Position numbers and translations under genes: made by a program
NCBI GenBank assembly: GCA_030432035.1
Contig: JAUIHO010000014.1
Coordinates: forward strand, 1 to 40,081
Length of the DNA stretch: 40,081 nt
Reading direction: 5' to 3'
Source: Phycisphaerae bacterium
GTDB taxonomy: Bacteria > Planctomycetota > Phycisphaerae > UBA1845 > UTPLA1
Part shown: one piece after another, positions 24,401 through 31,893 of the stretch
How the letters are laid out: the number at the start of each line of letters is the position of its first letter
Numbering within the stretch: the first letter of the stretch is position 1
The notes under the pieces: model-generated
The model's input: the letters and a program-made list of their open reading frames with translations, nothing else
What the model was told of the DNA's origin: nothing
The model's database searches: none

Positions 24401-24555
24401 AAAGATTCGATTTGACAAATTAGCGAATAATCGTGACTCAGCCAAAACAATGGAGTTTCATTGGATTCGTCGCGGCCAGACGCTATCTCTTCAATTCGAT
24501 TTCGAATCAGAATAAACATTCGGCAGCGGAAACAATCGAATCGATCGGTCGAATC

Positions 24556-25680
24556 TCATTTTCCGCTAAGCGTGAGCCCGATCTCAAACGCAATCAGCAA
24601 GATGATAATCCATTCGAGCGTTTCGCTGCGACGGGCTGCGTGCATGTCGGAGAGTTTGTGATAGATGTCGCGCAGCGTGTCGAGCTTGCGAATTACGCTG
24701 CGATCCCAAGCCTTTAGATGCAACCGTTGCGAGGCAAGTTGATAGACGCGGGCGAGATACTGGTCGCCCAATAGCTTGACGGCATTGTTGACGCCTTCGA
24801 ACACGAACGCACCGTCGAGTTGCATTTCCGCCACCCGCGCCATCAACCGTCGAGGTCGCAACAACCGCCACCAGCGCGGTGCCGTCATCAATTCGTACGC
24901 TTGGTCTAACGCGTCGTCGAGGCGATCATCGAGCAGGCGCATCTCGAGCAGTTCAACATTCGTGTATTCGAGAACGGCCAGCACGTCGTCGGCGTCGTCG
25001 TCGAACAACAACGCCGCGTTCCAATCGAGAATCGTGGTATCGTTCGGACCGTAGGACAGACGCGTGGCCAACGTTTCGCTGATTTGGCCTTGCGATAAGC
25101 CTTCGTCTTCAGCGCTGAGGATTGCCGCCAGCGTGGATTGGTACTCATCAATCACGGCAGCGTGGCTGAGCCGGCTATCGCTATTTAACGAGCTGATTTG
25201 ATAAACGGCGTAGTCTTCGACCAGATCGGACAATGCGGGTCGATTGACGGCTGCCGCGATGTCGCGCCCAAGCGTGTCGACCGCTTCGCGCGCGATGGCC
25301 GGTAACGCTTCTTCATCGTATAGCCGATTTGAAAGGGGTATCAGGTCCTCTAACGCCCCGTCGATTGGGATTTCAAACGCGACCGACGCCCCGCCGAAGT
25401 CGTAAAGCGTGATTTCAATCTGCGGTCGGGTCGTAAACGAGCCCAAGGCAACCGGTTCGATATCTCGCACGACCTTTAGCGGCGGCGGATCGAATTCAAA
25501 GTACTGCGGCGTACGGCGCGAACGGCGGAGGTGGCTACGCGCGCTTTCGTTAGAGACCAACTGCTCGGCGCGATCGAGATCGATGCCGAAGCCAATGTCG
25601 AACGCGTAGTAAACGAACACGCGCCCAACCTGAATCTGGGGCGTATCAGTTGCATTCGATTTGTAAGGTGCCGTCGCCAT
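24556..25680 (-). CDS. RMD1/DUF155-family membrane-anchored protein
   Basis: A 374-residue protein of the family containing yeast Rmd1 and human RMND1. The family ends in a helix followed by a single C-terminal membrane segment; here HKLSDMHAARRSETLEWIII begins that region and the chain ends LLIAFEIGLTLSGK, typical of the family. The N-terminal domain, about residues 15-150, is beta-rich (VGRVFVYYAFDIGFGIDL, IEITLYDFGGASVAFEI), the remainder is helical. Mitochondrial relatives support translation or membrane organisation; bacterial function is unknown. Start ATG 25680 is 7 bases downstream of a TATAAT box, so the transcript is probably leaderless; a GTG at 25698 would place the box inside the gene and is rejected. 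Confidence 0.82.
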   Translation of the reverse strand: MATAPYKSNATDTPQIQVGRVFVYYAFDIGFGIDLDRAEQLVSNESARSHLRRSRRTPQYFEFDPPPLKVVRDIEPVALGSFTTRPQIEITLYDFGGASVAFEIPIDGALEDLIPLSNRLYDEEALPAIAREAVDTLGRDIAAAVNRPALSDLVEDYAVYQISSLNSDSRLSHAAVIDEYQSTLAAILSAEDEGLSQGQISETLATRLSYGPNDTTILDWNAALLFDDDADDVLAVLEYTNVELLEMRLLDDRLDDALDQAYELMTAPRWWRLLRPRRLMARVAEMQLDGAFVFEGVNNAVKLLGDQYLARVYQLASQRLHLKAWDRSVIRKLDTLRDIYHKLSDMHAARRSETLEWIIILLIAFEIGLTLSGK

Positions 25681-25687
25681 ATACCGG

Positions 25688-25716
25688 ATTATACCCACGA
25701 CCGGTAACGGCCAATA
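25688..25716 (-). promoter_or_regulatory. Putative leaderless promoter of the RMD1-like gene
   Basis: On the minus strand TATAAT (25693-25688) lies 17 bases downstream of the weak hexamer TATTGG (25716-25711). The initiation point expected 7 bases after TATAAT coincides with the A of the start codon at 25680. There is no Shine-Dalgarno sequence, which fits a leaderless mRNA. Confidence 0.6.
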
Positions 25717-25995
25717 TGGGCTTTAACTCGGTTACTTTGCTTGCAAATCCTCCGTCCGAATTTCGGAAGCGCTTACCAACGTTATCAGCCATTTGCCGTT
25801 CCGCGTCCTAAATAAGCGGGCCAAACGAACGCACCGCTCGGCATCAATACATCCACTGAAAATGCAAGCCCGATTGGATTTGTTCCTCCTCGTTTCGCGG
25901 GATACCAATTGATTACCGCAAAGGCTTCGGGACAGGCCCTGCGGGAAAGTTTGGTAACACACGGCGACCGGCGAACGGTCGAAGGGGAAGGAAAC

Positions 25996-26778
25996 ATGAT
26001 GAAGATGAGTAAGCAAACCATTACTGCGTTGGCTTTGGCCGCTGTCGTCGGCTTCGGCACTTTGAAGACGGCCCGCGCCGATTTGATCGATTTCAACGGC
26101 TTCGTGCACGGTGAAATTATCACCGACCAATTGAAGTTGTCGCACGGCGTATCCATTACGGCCAATAACTTCAGCGAACCGTTTAACATTGCCGCCGTCT
26201 TCGATACGCAGTTTGCCGGCAGCACACCCGACCCCGATTTGCTCGGACCGTCGTGGGCATTGGGTAACCTCGCCGCCGCTAACACGGTGTTGGGCAACGC
26301 GTTGATTTTGGCAACGGATGACGCGCTCTCGGCCCCCGGCATTCTTGCTTCGCCGAATGATGAAGGCGACCGCCCCGCCGGTGAAATCACGCTTGCGTTT
26401 GACTCTGTTCAGACCAGCCTCGGCTTCGACCTGATCGACGTGGAAAGCATCGTGGCCGAGATGGGCTCGATCGACTTCTACCTGAACGGCGTCTTGCTCG
26501 ACTCGGTCGGCTTCGATGAGTTTACGACGATGGGCAACGAATTTTTCGACGCGACGGTCGCTTATGGCAACAACTCTGCCAACCGAATCGCACCGATCAG
26601 CATTGGCGACTTGACGCTGAATCCACAGAACGCCGGCGCAGCCGGGTTTGACCAGGTGGTGTTCTCGCTGGGTGGCTCTGGCGCGATCGATACGATCACC
26701 TATGTGCCGGAACCGGCTACGATGAGCTTGTTGGCTTTGGGCGGCGTGGCATTGATTCGCCGACGACGCACGGCCTAA
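25996..26778 (+). CDS. PEP-CTERM sorting domain protein (paralogue A)
   Basis: A 260-residue exported protein. The ATG at 25996 follows a purine-rich ribosome site (AAGGGGAAGGAA); ATGs at 25999 and 26005 are alternatives. The signal peptide ends near TARA. The mature domain begins DLIDFNGFVHGEIITDQL and contains GDRPAGEITLAFDS, GFDLIDVESIVAEMG and NNSANRIAPISIGDL, a lectin-like beta-sandwich pattern. The tail is VPEPATMSLLALGGVALI then RRRR, a classical PEP-CTERM signal handled by exosortase. It is a close paralogue of the protein starting at 27223. A terminator follows at 26814. The function of this small exported family is unknown, though matrix or adhesion roles are typical for PEP-CTERM proteins. 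Confidence 0.9.
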   Translation: MMKMSKQTITALALAAVVGFGTLKTARADLIDFNGFVHGEIITDQLKLSHGVSITANNFSEPFNIAAVFDTQFAGSTPDPDLLGPSWALGNLAAANTVLGNALILATDDALSAPGILASPNDEGDRPAGEITLAFDSVQTSLGFDLIDVESIVAEMGSIDFYLNGVLLDSVGFDEFTTMGNEFFDATVAYGNNSANRIAPISIGDLTLNPQNAGAAGFDQVVFSLGGSGAIDTITYVPEPATMSLLALGGVALIRRRRTA

Positions 26779-26813
26779 TCGGCGTCGCACGCACTTCGCA
26801 ATTCTGGATTTCA

Positions 26814-26846
26814 AAGCCCTGCGGTTTGGCCGCAGGGCTTTTTTTT
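26814..26846 (+). terminator. Rho-independent terminator of PEP-CTERM paralogue A
   Basis: An 11-bp perfect stem (AAGCCCTGCGG at 26814-26824, complement at 26830-26840) with a 5-base loop and a run of eight T residues begins 35 bases after the stop codon. Confidence 0.95.
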
Positions 26847-27222
26847 GCATAGGGATTCAAAACTACACCGCCCCGCTTTAGGCTAAGAGCTACGGGGCAA
26901 CGACCAGAGCAACAGTGCCTTAAGTTCTGTTAACCGCAGGCCTACACGACCAGTCAACTTAAAGAAAAACTAAGACTACCCACGCGTCAGCGCTCCATAG
27001 GGCCGCGTTGCGTTACCGACCGGGCTTCACCGTCGAAAAACGCGGTTGGGCCGCCTATAAATGTTGTATCGATTGCCGTTTATTCATTAACATTCAGACC
27101 GGCGAAGATCGAGGCGTCGATTCGATCGATGTCTTCGGGATCGCTTGCATTCGAAGATTTTTGAACCAACCATGCCGGGCATCACCGATGCGTTTCGGCA
27201 TAGGCAACATTTGGCGGGGAAT
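26847..27222. other. Gap between the two PEP-CTERM paralogues
   Basis: About 375 bases. It should hold the promoter of paralogue B; a TATAAA-like sequence at 27056-27061 is the best -10 candidate but lacks a clear -35. No gene, repeat or terminator recognised. It is not an evident copy of the region upstream of paralogue A, so the duplication seems limited to the coding part. Confidence 0.45.
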
Positions 27223-28005
27223 ATGTTTCAGACGAATCGCACTGTATCGTGTTTGATTGCACTCGGGCTAATCTTGGGATTGATGACGGCGCGCACCAAC
27301 GCGGCCGGAACGATCGACTTTGAAGAATTCGTGCACGGTGAAATCCTCGCCGATCAGCTCAAGATTTCGCACGGCGTTTCGATCACGGCGAACAACTTCA
27401 CCGAACCGTTTAACATCGCGGCTGTATTCAACACGCTGTTCGAGGGTGTTACGCCCGATCCGGATTTGCTCGGACCATCGTGGAGCGGTGGCAACCTTGC
27501 GGCGTTGAATGAAGTGTTGCGCAACTCGATGATTCTTGCGACCGACGACGCGTTGGCCGCACCGGGCATCCTTGCATCGCCGAACGATGAAGGTGACCGC
27601 CCCGCCGGTGAAATCACGCTGACGTTTGATTCAATGAAAACGGGTCTCGGTTTCGACTTGATCGATGTCGAAAGCATCGTCGCCGAAGACGGTGCCGTAA
27701 ACTTCTATCTGGACGGCACGCTTCTCGATTCGGTCGGGTTCGACGAATTTGTCACGGTGGGCAATGAGTTCTATGACCCGACGATCGAATTCGGCAACAA
27801 CTCGGCCAATCGCATTGCGCCGATCACGCTCGGTCAGCTCACCCTTTCGCCGGAAAACGCCGAAGCCGAAGGGTTTAACCGCGTGGTGTTTTCGCTCGGC
27901 GGTTCGGGCGCGATCGACACGATTCAGTATATTCCGGAGCCGACGACGCTGAGCTTGCTGGTGCTGGGCGGCGCGGCACTGATTCGCCGCCGGCGGTCAG
28001 CGTAG
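27223..28005 (+). CDS. PEP-CTERM sorting domain protein (paralogue B)
   Basis: A 260-residue exported protein, the tandem paralogue of the gene starting at 25996. Shared blocks include EFVHGEILADQLKISHGVSI, TPDPDLLGPSW, GDRPAGEITLTFDS, LIDVESIVAEDG and VVFSLGGSGAIDTI. The signal peptide ends near RTNA and differs from that of its twin. The C-terminus is IPEPTTLSLLVLGGAALIRR followed by arginines, a PEP-CTERM signal. The start ATG at 27223 is preceded closely by GGGG; an upstream in-frame TTG/ATG set lies before this and gives no signal peptide. A terminator follows the gene. Confidence 0.9.
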   Translation: MFQTNRTVSCLIALGLILGLMTARTNAAGTIDFEEFVHGEILADQLKISHGVSITANNFTEPFNIAAVFNTLFEGVTPDPDLLGPSWSGGNLAALNEVLRNSMILATDDALAAPGILASPNDEGDRPAGEITLTFDSMKTGLGFDLIDVESIVAEDGAVNFYLDGTLLDSVGFDEFVTVGNEFYDPTIEFGNNSANRIAPITLGQLTLSPENAEAEGFNRVVFSLGGSGAIDTIQYIPEPTTLSLLVLGGAALIRRRRSA

Positions 28006-28080
28006 GAGTTTCGCGATCCATTCGAAGCTTGAGAGCGCTCAAATCGATGGATTAGATGCAAATTGCCAAGAAGCTTTAAG

Positions 28081-28107
28081 CCCAACGGGAGCCTCCGTTG
28101 GGTTTTT
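28081..28107 (+). terminator. Rho-independent terminator of PEP-CTERM paralogue B
   Basis: An 8-bp stem CCCAACGG / CCGTTGGG with a 6-base loop is followed by five T residues, 75 bases after the stop codon. Confidence 0.9.
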
Positions 28108-28199
28108 CTATATGAATTGCAAGCCCCGCATCGCCCTGCCCGTTCTCCTAATCCCCCACATGCATCCGAAATCAGCGGCAGCTACCATTTGACGCGGCG

Positions 28200-28208
28200 T
28201 GTTATAAT
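28200..28208 (+). promoter_or_regulatory. Extended -10 promoter of the rimO operon
   Basis: TGTTATAAT is a perfect extended -10 box (TGn plus TATAAT), 36 bases upstream of the rimO start codon. No good -35 is placed 17 bases ahead, as expected for extended -10 promoters. AGGAG (28233-28237) follows as ribosome site. Confidence 0.6.
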
Positions 28209-28244
28209 GCGGAGTTTGACTGATGCCCCAGTAGGAGAGCCCGC

Positions 28245-29642
28245 GTGTCTGAGATGCCCAGTGTTTCGTTTGTTTCCCTTGGCTGCCCCAAGAACCTCGT
28301 CGACTCCGAGAAGATGCTCGGGCTGTTGGCGGAAGCAGGTTGTGCGATCGTCGGCGACGGCAGCGGTCTGGGCGACGTGTTGATCGTAAACACGTGCGGC
28401 TTTCTCAGCGCTTCGCGCGACGAAGCCGTTGGCATTCTCCAAGAAGCCGCCGAGCATAAACGCAACGGCGATATCCAACGTATCGTGGCGGCGGGTTGTT
28501 TGGTGCAGCGCGACGGTCAGGGCCTAATGAAAGATGTGCCCGAGATCGACGCCCTCGTCGGAGTGCACAATCGCAGCGACATCGTGCGGGCGGTTACGGG
28601 TCGGAAGCGTAACGAATTGGGTTCGTCTGGCGGTGCCGACGATTCTGTCTTATTCCTCGGCGAATATCACGCCAGTTCCTGGACGGAAGCCAACCGTAGC
28701 GACCAAACGCGTTTGCGCCTTACGCCTGCACATTATGCGTATCTGCGCATGAGCGAGGGCTGCAATCAGAAGTGTACCTTCTGCACGATTCCGTCGATTC
28801 GCGGGCCGATGCACTGTAAGGGCGTCGATGAGATCATGGCGGAGGCGAACGAATTGATCGCCGACGGTGCGGTTGAGATCAACTTGATCGGCCAAGACAC
28901 GACCAGTTACGGCCAGGACATCGGTTACGACGCTGGATTGTCGGGCTTATTGAAAACGCTAAATACGCTCGACGGCGCACATTGGATACGCCTGATGTAT
29001 GCCTATCCGTCGGACTTCACCGACGAGATGATCGACGCCATTGCCGCGTGCGAGAAGGTCGCGAAATATATCGACATACCGTTGCAGCATATTAGTGATC
29101 GCATGTTGAAAGCGATGTATCGGCGCGTAACGCGAAATGAAACCGAAAAATTGCTCACCAAGTTGCGCGAGCGGATACCGGGCGTGAGCATTCGCACGAC
29201 GTTTATCAGCGGCTTTCCGGGTGAATCGCAAGCCGATCATGAGGAGCTACGCAAGTTTATTCGCGACTTCGGCTTTGATATGTTGGGCGTGTTTCCTTAC
29301 TCCAACGAACCGGGCACGCCGGCGCATCGCATGAAGAACCACTTACCACCGGAGCTGATCGACGAGCGCGTCGACGAACTGATGTTGACGCAGCAAGACG
29401 TTGCGTTCGAGATGGCCGCGGCACGGAAGGGTAAGAACTTTGACGTCATGATCGACGATTACGGCGAAGGCGGTGTCTATCCGGCACGCCACGAAGGCCA
29501 AGCGCCCGAAGTCGACAGCGTCGTCTACGTTGAAGGTGGCGAGTACGACCCCGGTGATATCGTGACGGTGCGATGCACCGGCCATCGCGATTACGATCTG
29601 CTGGCCAAACCCGTGGATGCGGGCTTGCCGATTCTGCAATAG
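28245..29642 (+). CDS. rimO: Ribosomal protein S12 methylthiotransferase RimO
   Basis: A 465-residue radical-SAM enzyme that adds a methylthio group to the conserved aspartate of ribosomal protein S12. The N-terminal MTTase domain has three iron-sulfur cysteines, Cys14 (SLGCPKNLVDSE), Cys51 (NTCGFL) and Cys85 (AGCLVQRD). The radical-SAM cluster is Cys173, Cys177 and Cys180 (EGCNQKCTFC). The sequences IPSIRGPMHCKG and NLIGQDTTSYGQDIGY are typical of RimO rather than MiaB, as is the C-terminal TRAM-like domain. The start is GTG at 28245 with AGGAGAG 5-8 bases before; ATG at 28254 is an alternative. It opens a three-gene run with two small proteins. Confidence 0.96.
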   Translation: MSEMPSVSFVSLGCPKNLVDSEKMLGLLAEAGCAIVGDGSGLGDVLIVNTCGFLSASRDEAVGILQEAAEHKRNGDIQRIVAAGCLVQRDGQGLMKDVPEIDALVGVHNRSDIVRAVTGRKRNELGSSGGADDSVLFLGEYHASSWTEANRSDQTRLRLTPAHYAYLRMSEGCNQKCTFCTIPSIRGPMHCKGVDEIMAEANELIADGAVEINLIGQDTTSYGQDIGYDAGLSGLLKTLNTLDGAHWIRLMYAYPSDFTDEMIDAIAACEKVAKYIDIPLQHISDRMLKAMYRRVTRNETEKLLTKLRERIPGVSIRTTFISGFPGESQADHEELRKFIRDFGFDMLGVFPYSNEPGTPAHRMKNHLPPELIDERVDELMLTQQDVAFEMAAARKGKNFDVMIDDYGEGGVYPARHEGQAPEVDSVVYVEGGEYDPGDIVTVRCTGHRDYDLLAKPVDAGLPILQ

Positions 29643-29654
29643 GCCGTACCCCTT

Positions 29655-29900
29655 ATGGAACTCAACGAATCACTCGTCAAACAAGCCATGGCTGCTGGTT
29701 TGCAGCAATATCCGGAGTTTGAAGCCTTCGGACCGCGACTGGTGTATGCCGAGTTGATGGAAGGCGGCGCTTTTTTGGTGCGCTACGCCGAGCGACCCCC
29801 ACAGGGAACGCCGAATCTTTGGGATTTTCAGAACGCCGTCGTCAAAACCTATAAGGCGCTGGCCGGTGAGCCCGGTGCCGACGGCGCGTGCGGAGATTAA
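29655..29900 (+). CDS. Small hypothetical protein downstream of rimO
   Basis: An 81-residue soluble protein (MELNESLVKQAMAAGL at the start) beginning 12 bases after the rimO stop and ending 6 bases before the next gene, so it is certainly in the same operon. The middle VYAELMEGGAFLVRYAERPP has two likely strands. I recognise no family. Tight spacing on both sides supports it as a real gene. Confidence 0.65.
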   Translation: MELNESLVKQAMAAGLQQYPEFEAFGPRLVYAELMEGGAFLVRYAERPPQGTPNLWDFQNAVVKTYKALAGEPGADGACGD

Positions 29901-29906
29901 CGAACG

Positions 29907-30272
29907 ATGAGCGATGGTGCAGGCGGCGCACGCGTGGTCGTGTTTACGACCGACATGATTTTTTCGACGAAGATTACCAGCACCTGTAAATCGTTGGAGG
30001 TGCCGGCGCGGGCGCTGACGCGGCTGGGTCGATTAACGACGATCAATACGGACGATCTGAAATTGGCGCTGATCGATATGGACGCCGAAGAAGCTGTCGG
30101 TGCGATCGAATTTGTCTCGGGATTATCGAACAAGCCGGAGGTGGTCGCGTTTTATTCGCATGTGCGCGGCGACTTGCGCGAAGCTGCACAAGCGGCAGGT
30201 GCGACGCAGGTGATGACGCGGTCGAAGTTTGTGGATGAGTTGCCGGGTTTGGTTGAAGGGGTTCAAGGATAA
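29907..30272 (+). CDS. Receiver-like (CheY-fold) small protein
   Basis: A 121-residue protein with the alternating beta-alpha pattern of a response-regulator receiver: RVVVFTTD at strand 1, LKLALIDMDAEE at strand 3 with an aspartate in the phosphorylation position, PEVVAFYSHV at strand 4, and ATQVMTRSKFVDEL at strand 5, where the usual lysine is replaced by arginine. The N-terminal acidic pair is also incomplete (FTTD). It is therefore probably a pseudo-receiver that does not get phosphorylated normally. GGAG lies about 11 bases before the ATG. It is the third gene in the rimO run. No output domain is present. Confidence 0.6.
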   Translation: MSDGAGGARVVVFTTDMIFSTKITSTCKSLEVPARALTRLGRLTTINTDDLKLALIDMDAEEAVGAIEFVSGLSNKPEVVAFYSHVRGDLREAAQAAGATQVMTRSKFVDELPGLVEGVQG

Positions 30273-30282
30273 GTTTGCGATT

Positions 30283-30312
30283 CCCCACCCTTCACTATCG
30301 TGAAGGATGGGG
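30283..30312. repeat. Hairpin after the rimO operon (repeat or terminator)
   Basis: CCCCACCCTTCAC and GTGAAGGATGGGG form an imperfect 13-bp stem with a TATC loop, 11 bases after the end of the last operon gene. There is no T run, so it may serve as a transcript-stabilising hairpin or be a dispersed repeat. Confidence 0.6.
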
Positions 30313-30354
30313 CACCCGGTGCCGGTAGTTTGTCGTCGCGTGCAAGAGTGAATG

Positions 30355-30381
30355 TCCCCCAGCCCCAGAGGGGCAGGGGCA
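30355..30381. repeat. Dispersed CCCCCAGCCCC repeat (copy 1)
   Basis: TCCCCCAGCCCCAGAGGGGC and the following AGGGGCA match the sequence at 36230-36257 except for a few bases. The core can fold as CCCC/GGGG. Seen in the gap between the rimO operon and a convergent hydrolase gene. Confidence 0.6.
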
Positions 30382-30424
30382 CCCAATTCAGCACATCCCG
30401 CCTAGTGCGCCCCGGTTATTTTTT

Positions 30425-31102
30425 TTACCTGCCGTATTCCCAGGTTGCGCCGGGTTTCATCACTTTTAGTTGGATGCCGTTGGGTTTAAAGTCGGAGATG
30501 TCTTCGGCCAACATGCCCGGGAACGTTTTATAGTGAATCGGAATCGCGACCTTGGGCTTGATAAACTCGGCCGCCATCTTGCCGAGTTCGGGCCCCATCG
30601 TGAAGCGATCGCCGACGGGCACGAGCGCGATGTCGGGCTTGTAAATCTCACCGATCAACTTCATATCTGAAAAGAGCCCGGTATCGCCGCAGTGATAAAT
30701 CGTCACGCCGCCGATGTTGACGACGGCCCCCATCGGTTGGCCCATGTAGCGACCTTCGAAGCTCGACGAGTGAAACGCCTGCGTAAAGGCCACCCAGCCG
30801 AAATCGCCGGTGAGTTTGCCACCGGTATTTCCGGGCTGCACCTTCTCGTAACCCTTGCCGTTTAGGAACTCCATGATTTCGTATGCGCAATAGACCGTCG
30901 CGTCGTTGGCGCGGGCGATGGCTTCGCAGTCGCCGAAGTGATCGGCGTGACCGTGCGTAATGACGATGTGTTGGGCCTTGACGTCGTCGGCTTTCATCGT
31001 GGCGACGGGGTTGCCGGTCAACCATGGGTCGATGGCGACGGTATGGCTACCGTCGGTGATGGTGAAACCGGAGTGACCGAGAAAGGTAAGTGTGACGGAC
31101 AT
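30425..31102 (-). CDS. UPF0173-family metal-dependent hydrolase
   Basis: A 225-residue MBL-fold enzyme of the UPF0173/UlaG-like group. Motifs are TFLGHSGFTITDGSHTVAID, ITHGHADHFGD (HxHxDH), TQAFHSSSF, VTIYHCGDTGLFSDM and PIHYKTFPGM, giving the full set of metal ligands. The cellular substrate is unknown; ascorbate lactone hydrolysis in UlaG is a distant relative. Start ATG 31102 has AAAGGAG 8 bases upstream. Length matches the family (about 225-230). It is convergent with the rimO operon and divergent from the GNAT gene. Confidence 0.94.
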   Translation of the reverse strand: MSVTLTFLGHSGFTITDGSHTVAIDPWLTGNPVATMKADDVKAQHIVITHGHADHFGDCEAIARANDATVYCAYEIMEFLNGKGYEKVQPGNTGGKLTGDFGWVAFTQAFHSSSFEGRYMGQPMGAVVNIGGVTIYHCGDTGLFSDMKLIGEIYKPDIALVPVGDRFTMGPELGKMAAEFIKPKVAIPIHYKTFPGMLAEDISDFKPNGIQLKVMKPGATWEYGR

Positions 31103-31207
31103 GGGAGAACTCCTTTCGGGCGAATCGAGCTTGCCCTACGTATCTGAGCATTTGAGTACGCATGCTATCATGCGAGCTTCAATCCCGAAAACCGGCGGAC
31201 CTTCAGT

Positions 31208-31786
31208 ATGGCATACGCGATTCGACCAGCAATTGAAACAGATATCGATGGTTGCCTCGATATCTACGCCCCCATCGTGCGCGATACGGCGATCTCGTTT
31301 GAGTACGAGCCGCCAACGCGGGACGAGCTAACGCGGCGTCTACTCGATGCAAGTCATAGCAAGCTGACGCTGGTCGCTGTGGACGGTGCACGCGTGGCGG
31401 GCTACGCCTATGCGACGCAGTTTCGGGGGCGGCCGGCGTACGATTGGAGCGCGGAGTCAAGTGTTTACGTACATCCGGATTATCGGCGCTGTGGTGTGGC
31501 GCGATCGTTGTATAGGGTACTGTTGGGCGGGCTGCGCATCGCGGGATATCGCATGGTGATCGCTGGGATTACGCAGCCCAACCCGGCGAGCGTGCAATTG
31601 CACGAGCAGCTCGGATTTAAACGTGTCGGCGTTACGGCAAATGTTGGTTACAAGTTTGACAAGTGGCACGACGTCGGGTTTTGGGAATTGGATTTGGGAA
31701 CGGGAAGCGCGCCGGAGAAGCCGATGACGGCGGACGTGTTGGTAGTGCACGAGGTGTTTCGCGCGTTTTTGGATGAGGCGAGATGA
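31208..31786 (+). CDS. GNAT N-acetyltransferase, phosphinothricin acetyltransferase-like
   Basis: A 192-residue acetyl-CoA-dependent transferase. The start AIRPAIETDIDGCLDIYAPI and the segment SFEYEPPTRDELTRR are typical of the Pat/Bar/MnaT subgroup. The acetyl-CoA binding motif is SSVYVHPDYRRCGVARSLYR, and NPASVQLHEQLGFKRVG follows at the usual distance. The terminal region FDKWHDVGFWELDLG also matches. These enzymes acetylate amino-acid-like substrates such as phosphinothricin or methionine derivatives; the physiological substrate here is not known. The C-terminus has 18 extra residues. The ribosome site is weak. Confidence 0.92.
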   Translation: MAYAIRPAIETDIDGCLDIYAPIVRDTAISFEYEPPTRDELTRRLLDASHSKLTLVAVDGARVAGYAYATQFRGRPAYDWSAESSVYVHPDYRRCGVARSLYRVLLGGLRIAGYRMVIAGITQPNPASVQLHEQLGFKRVGVTANVGYKFDKWHDVGFWELDLGTGSAPEKPMTADVLVVHEVFRAFLDEAR

Positions 31787-31825
31787 GGATACGGAATTAG
31801 ATTTGAATTCGGTGGTGAAGTTTGC

Positions 31826-31846
31826 CCCCCGGCCATTGGCCGGGGG
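31826..31846. repeat. Palindrome CCCCCGGCC-ATT-GGCCGGGGG
   Basis: A 9-bp perfect stem with a 3-base loop between the GNAT and anti-sigma genes. No T run follows on either strand, so I call it a repeat hairpin rather than a terminator. It stands 12 bases before a REP-like copy. Confidence 0.65.
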
Positions 31847-31858
31847 CTAAGGGCTGCT

Positions 31859-31882
31859 GATGCATCAAGGGATGCACCCTAC
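31859..31882 (-). repeat. REP-like hairpin with GTAG head (copy 2)
   Basis: GATGCATC-AAGG-GATGCACC plus CTAC: same unit as at 8808-8831 with one base change that breaks the second pair of the stem. It lies 11 bases past the stop codon of the anti-sigma gene. Confidence 0.7.
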
Positions 31883-31893
31883 GATTGCATTGC

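Noticed and set aside
24433..24717. Plus-strand frame of 94 codons downstream of the palindromic island
   Set aside because: Half of it overlaps the 3' end of the RMD1-like gene in antisense, and there is no ribosome site or recognisable domain.
25732..26850. Minus-strand frame of 372 codons opposite PEP-CTERM paralogue A
   Set aside because: Shadow of the sense gene; it also reads through the terminator hairpin and has no ribosome site.
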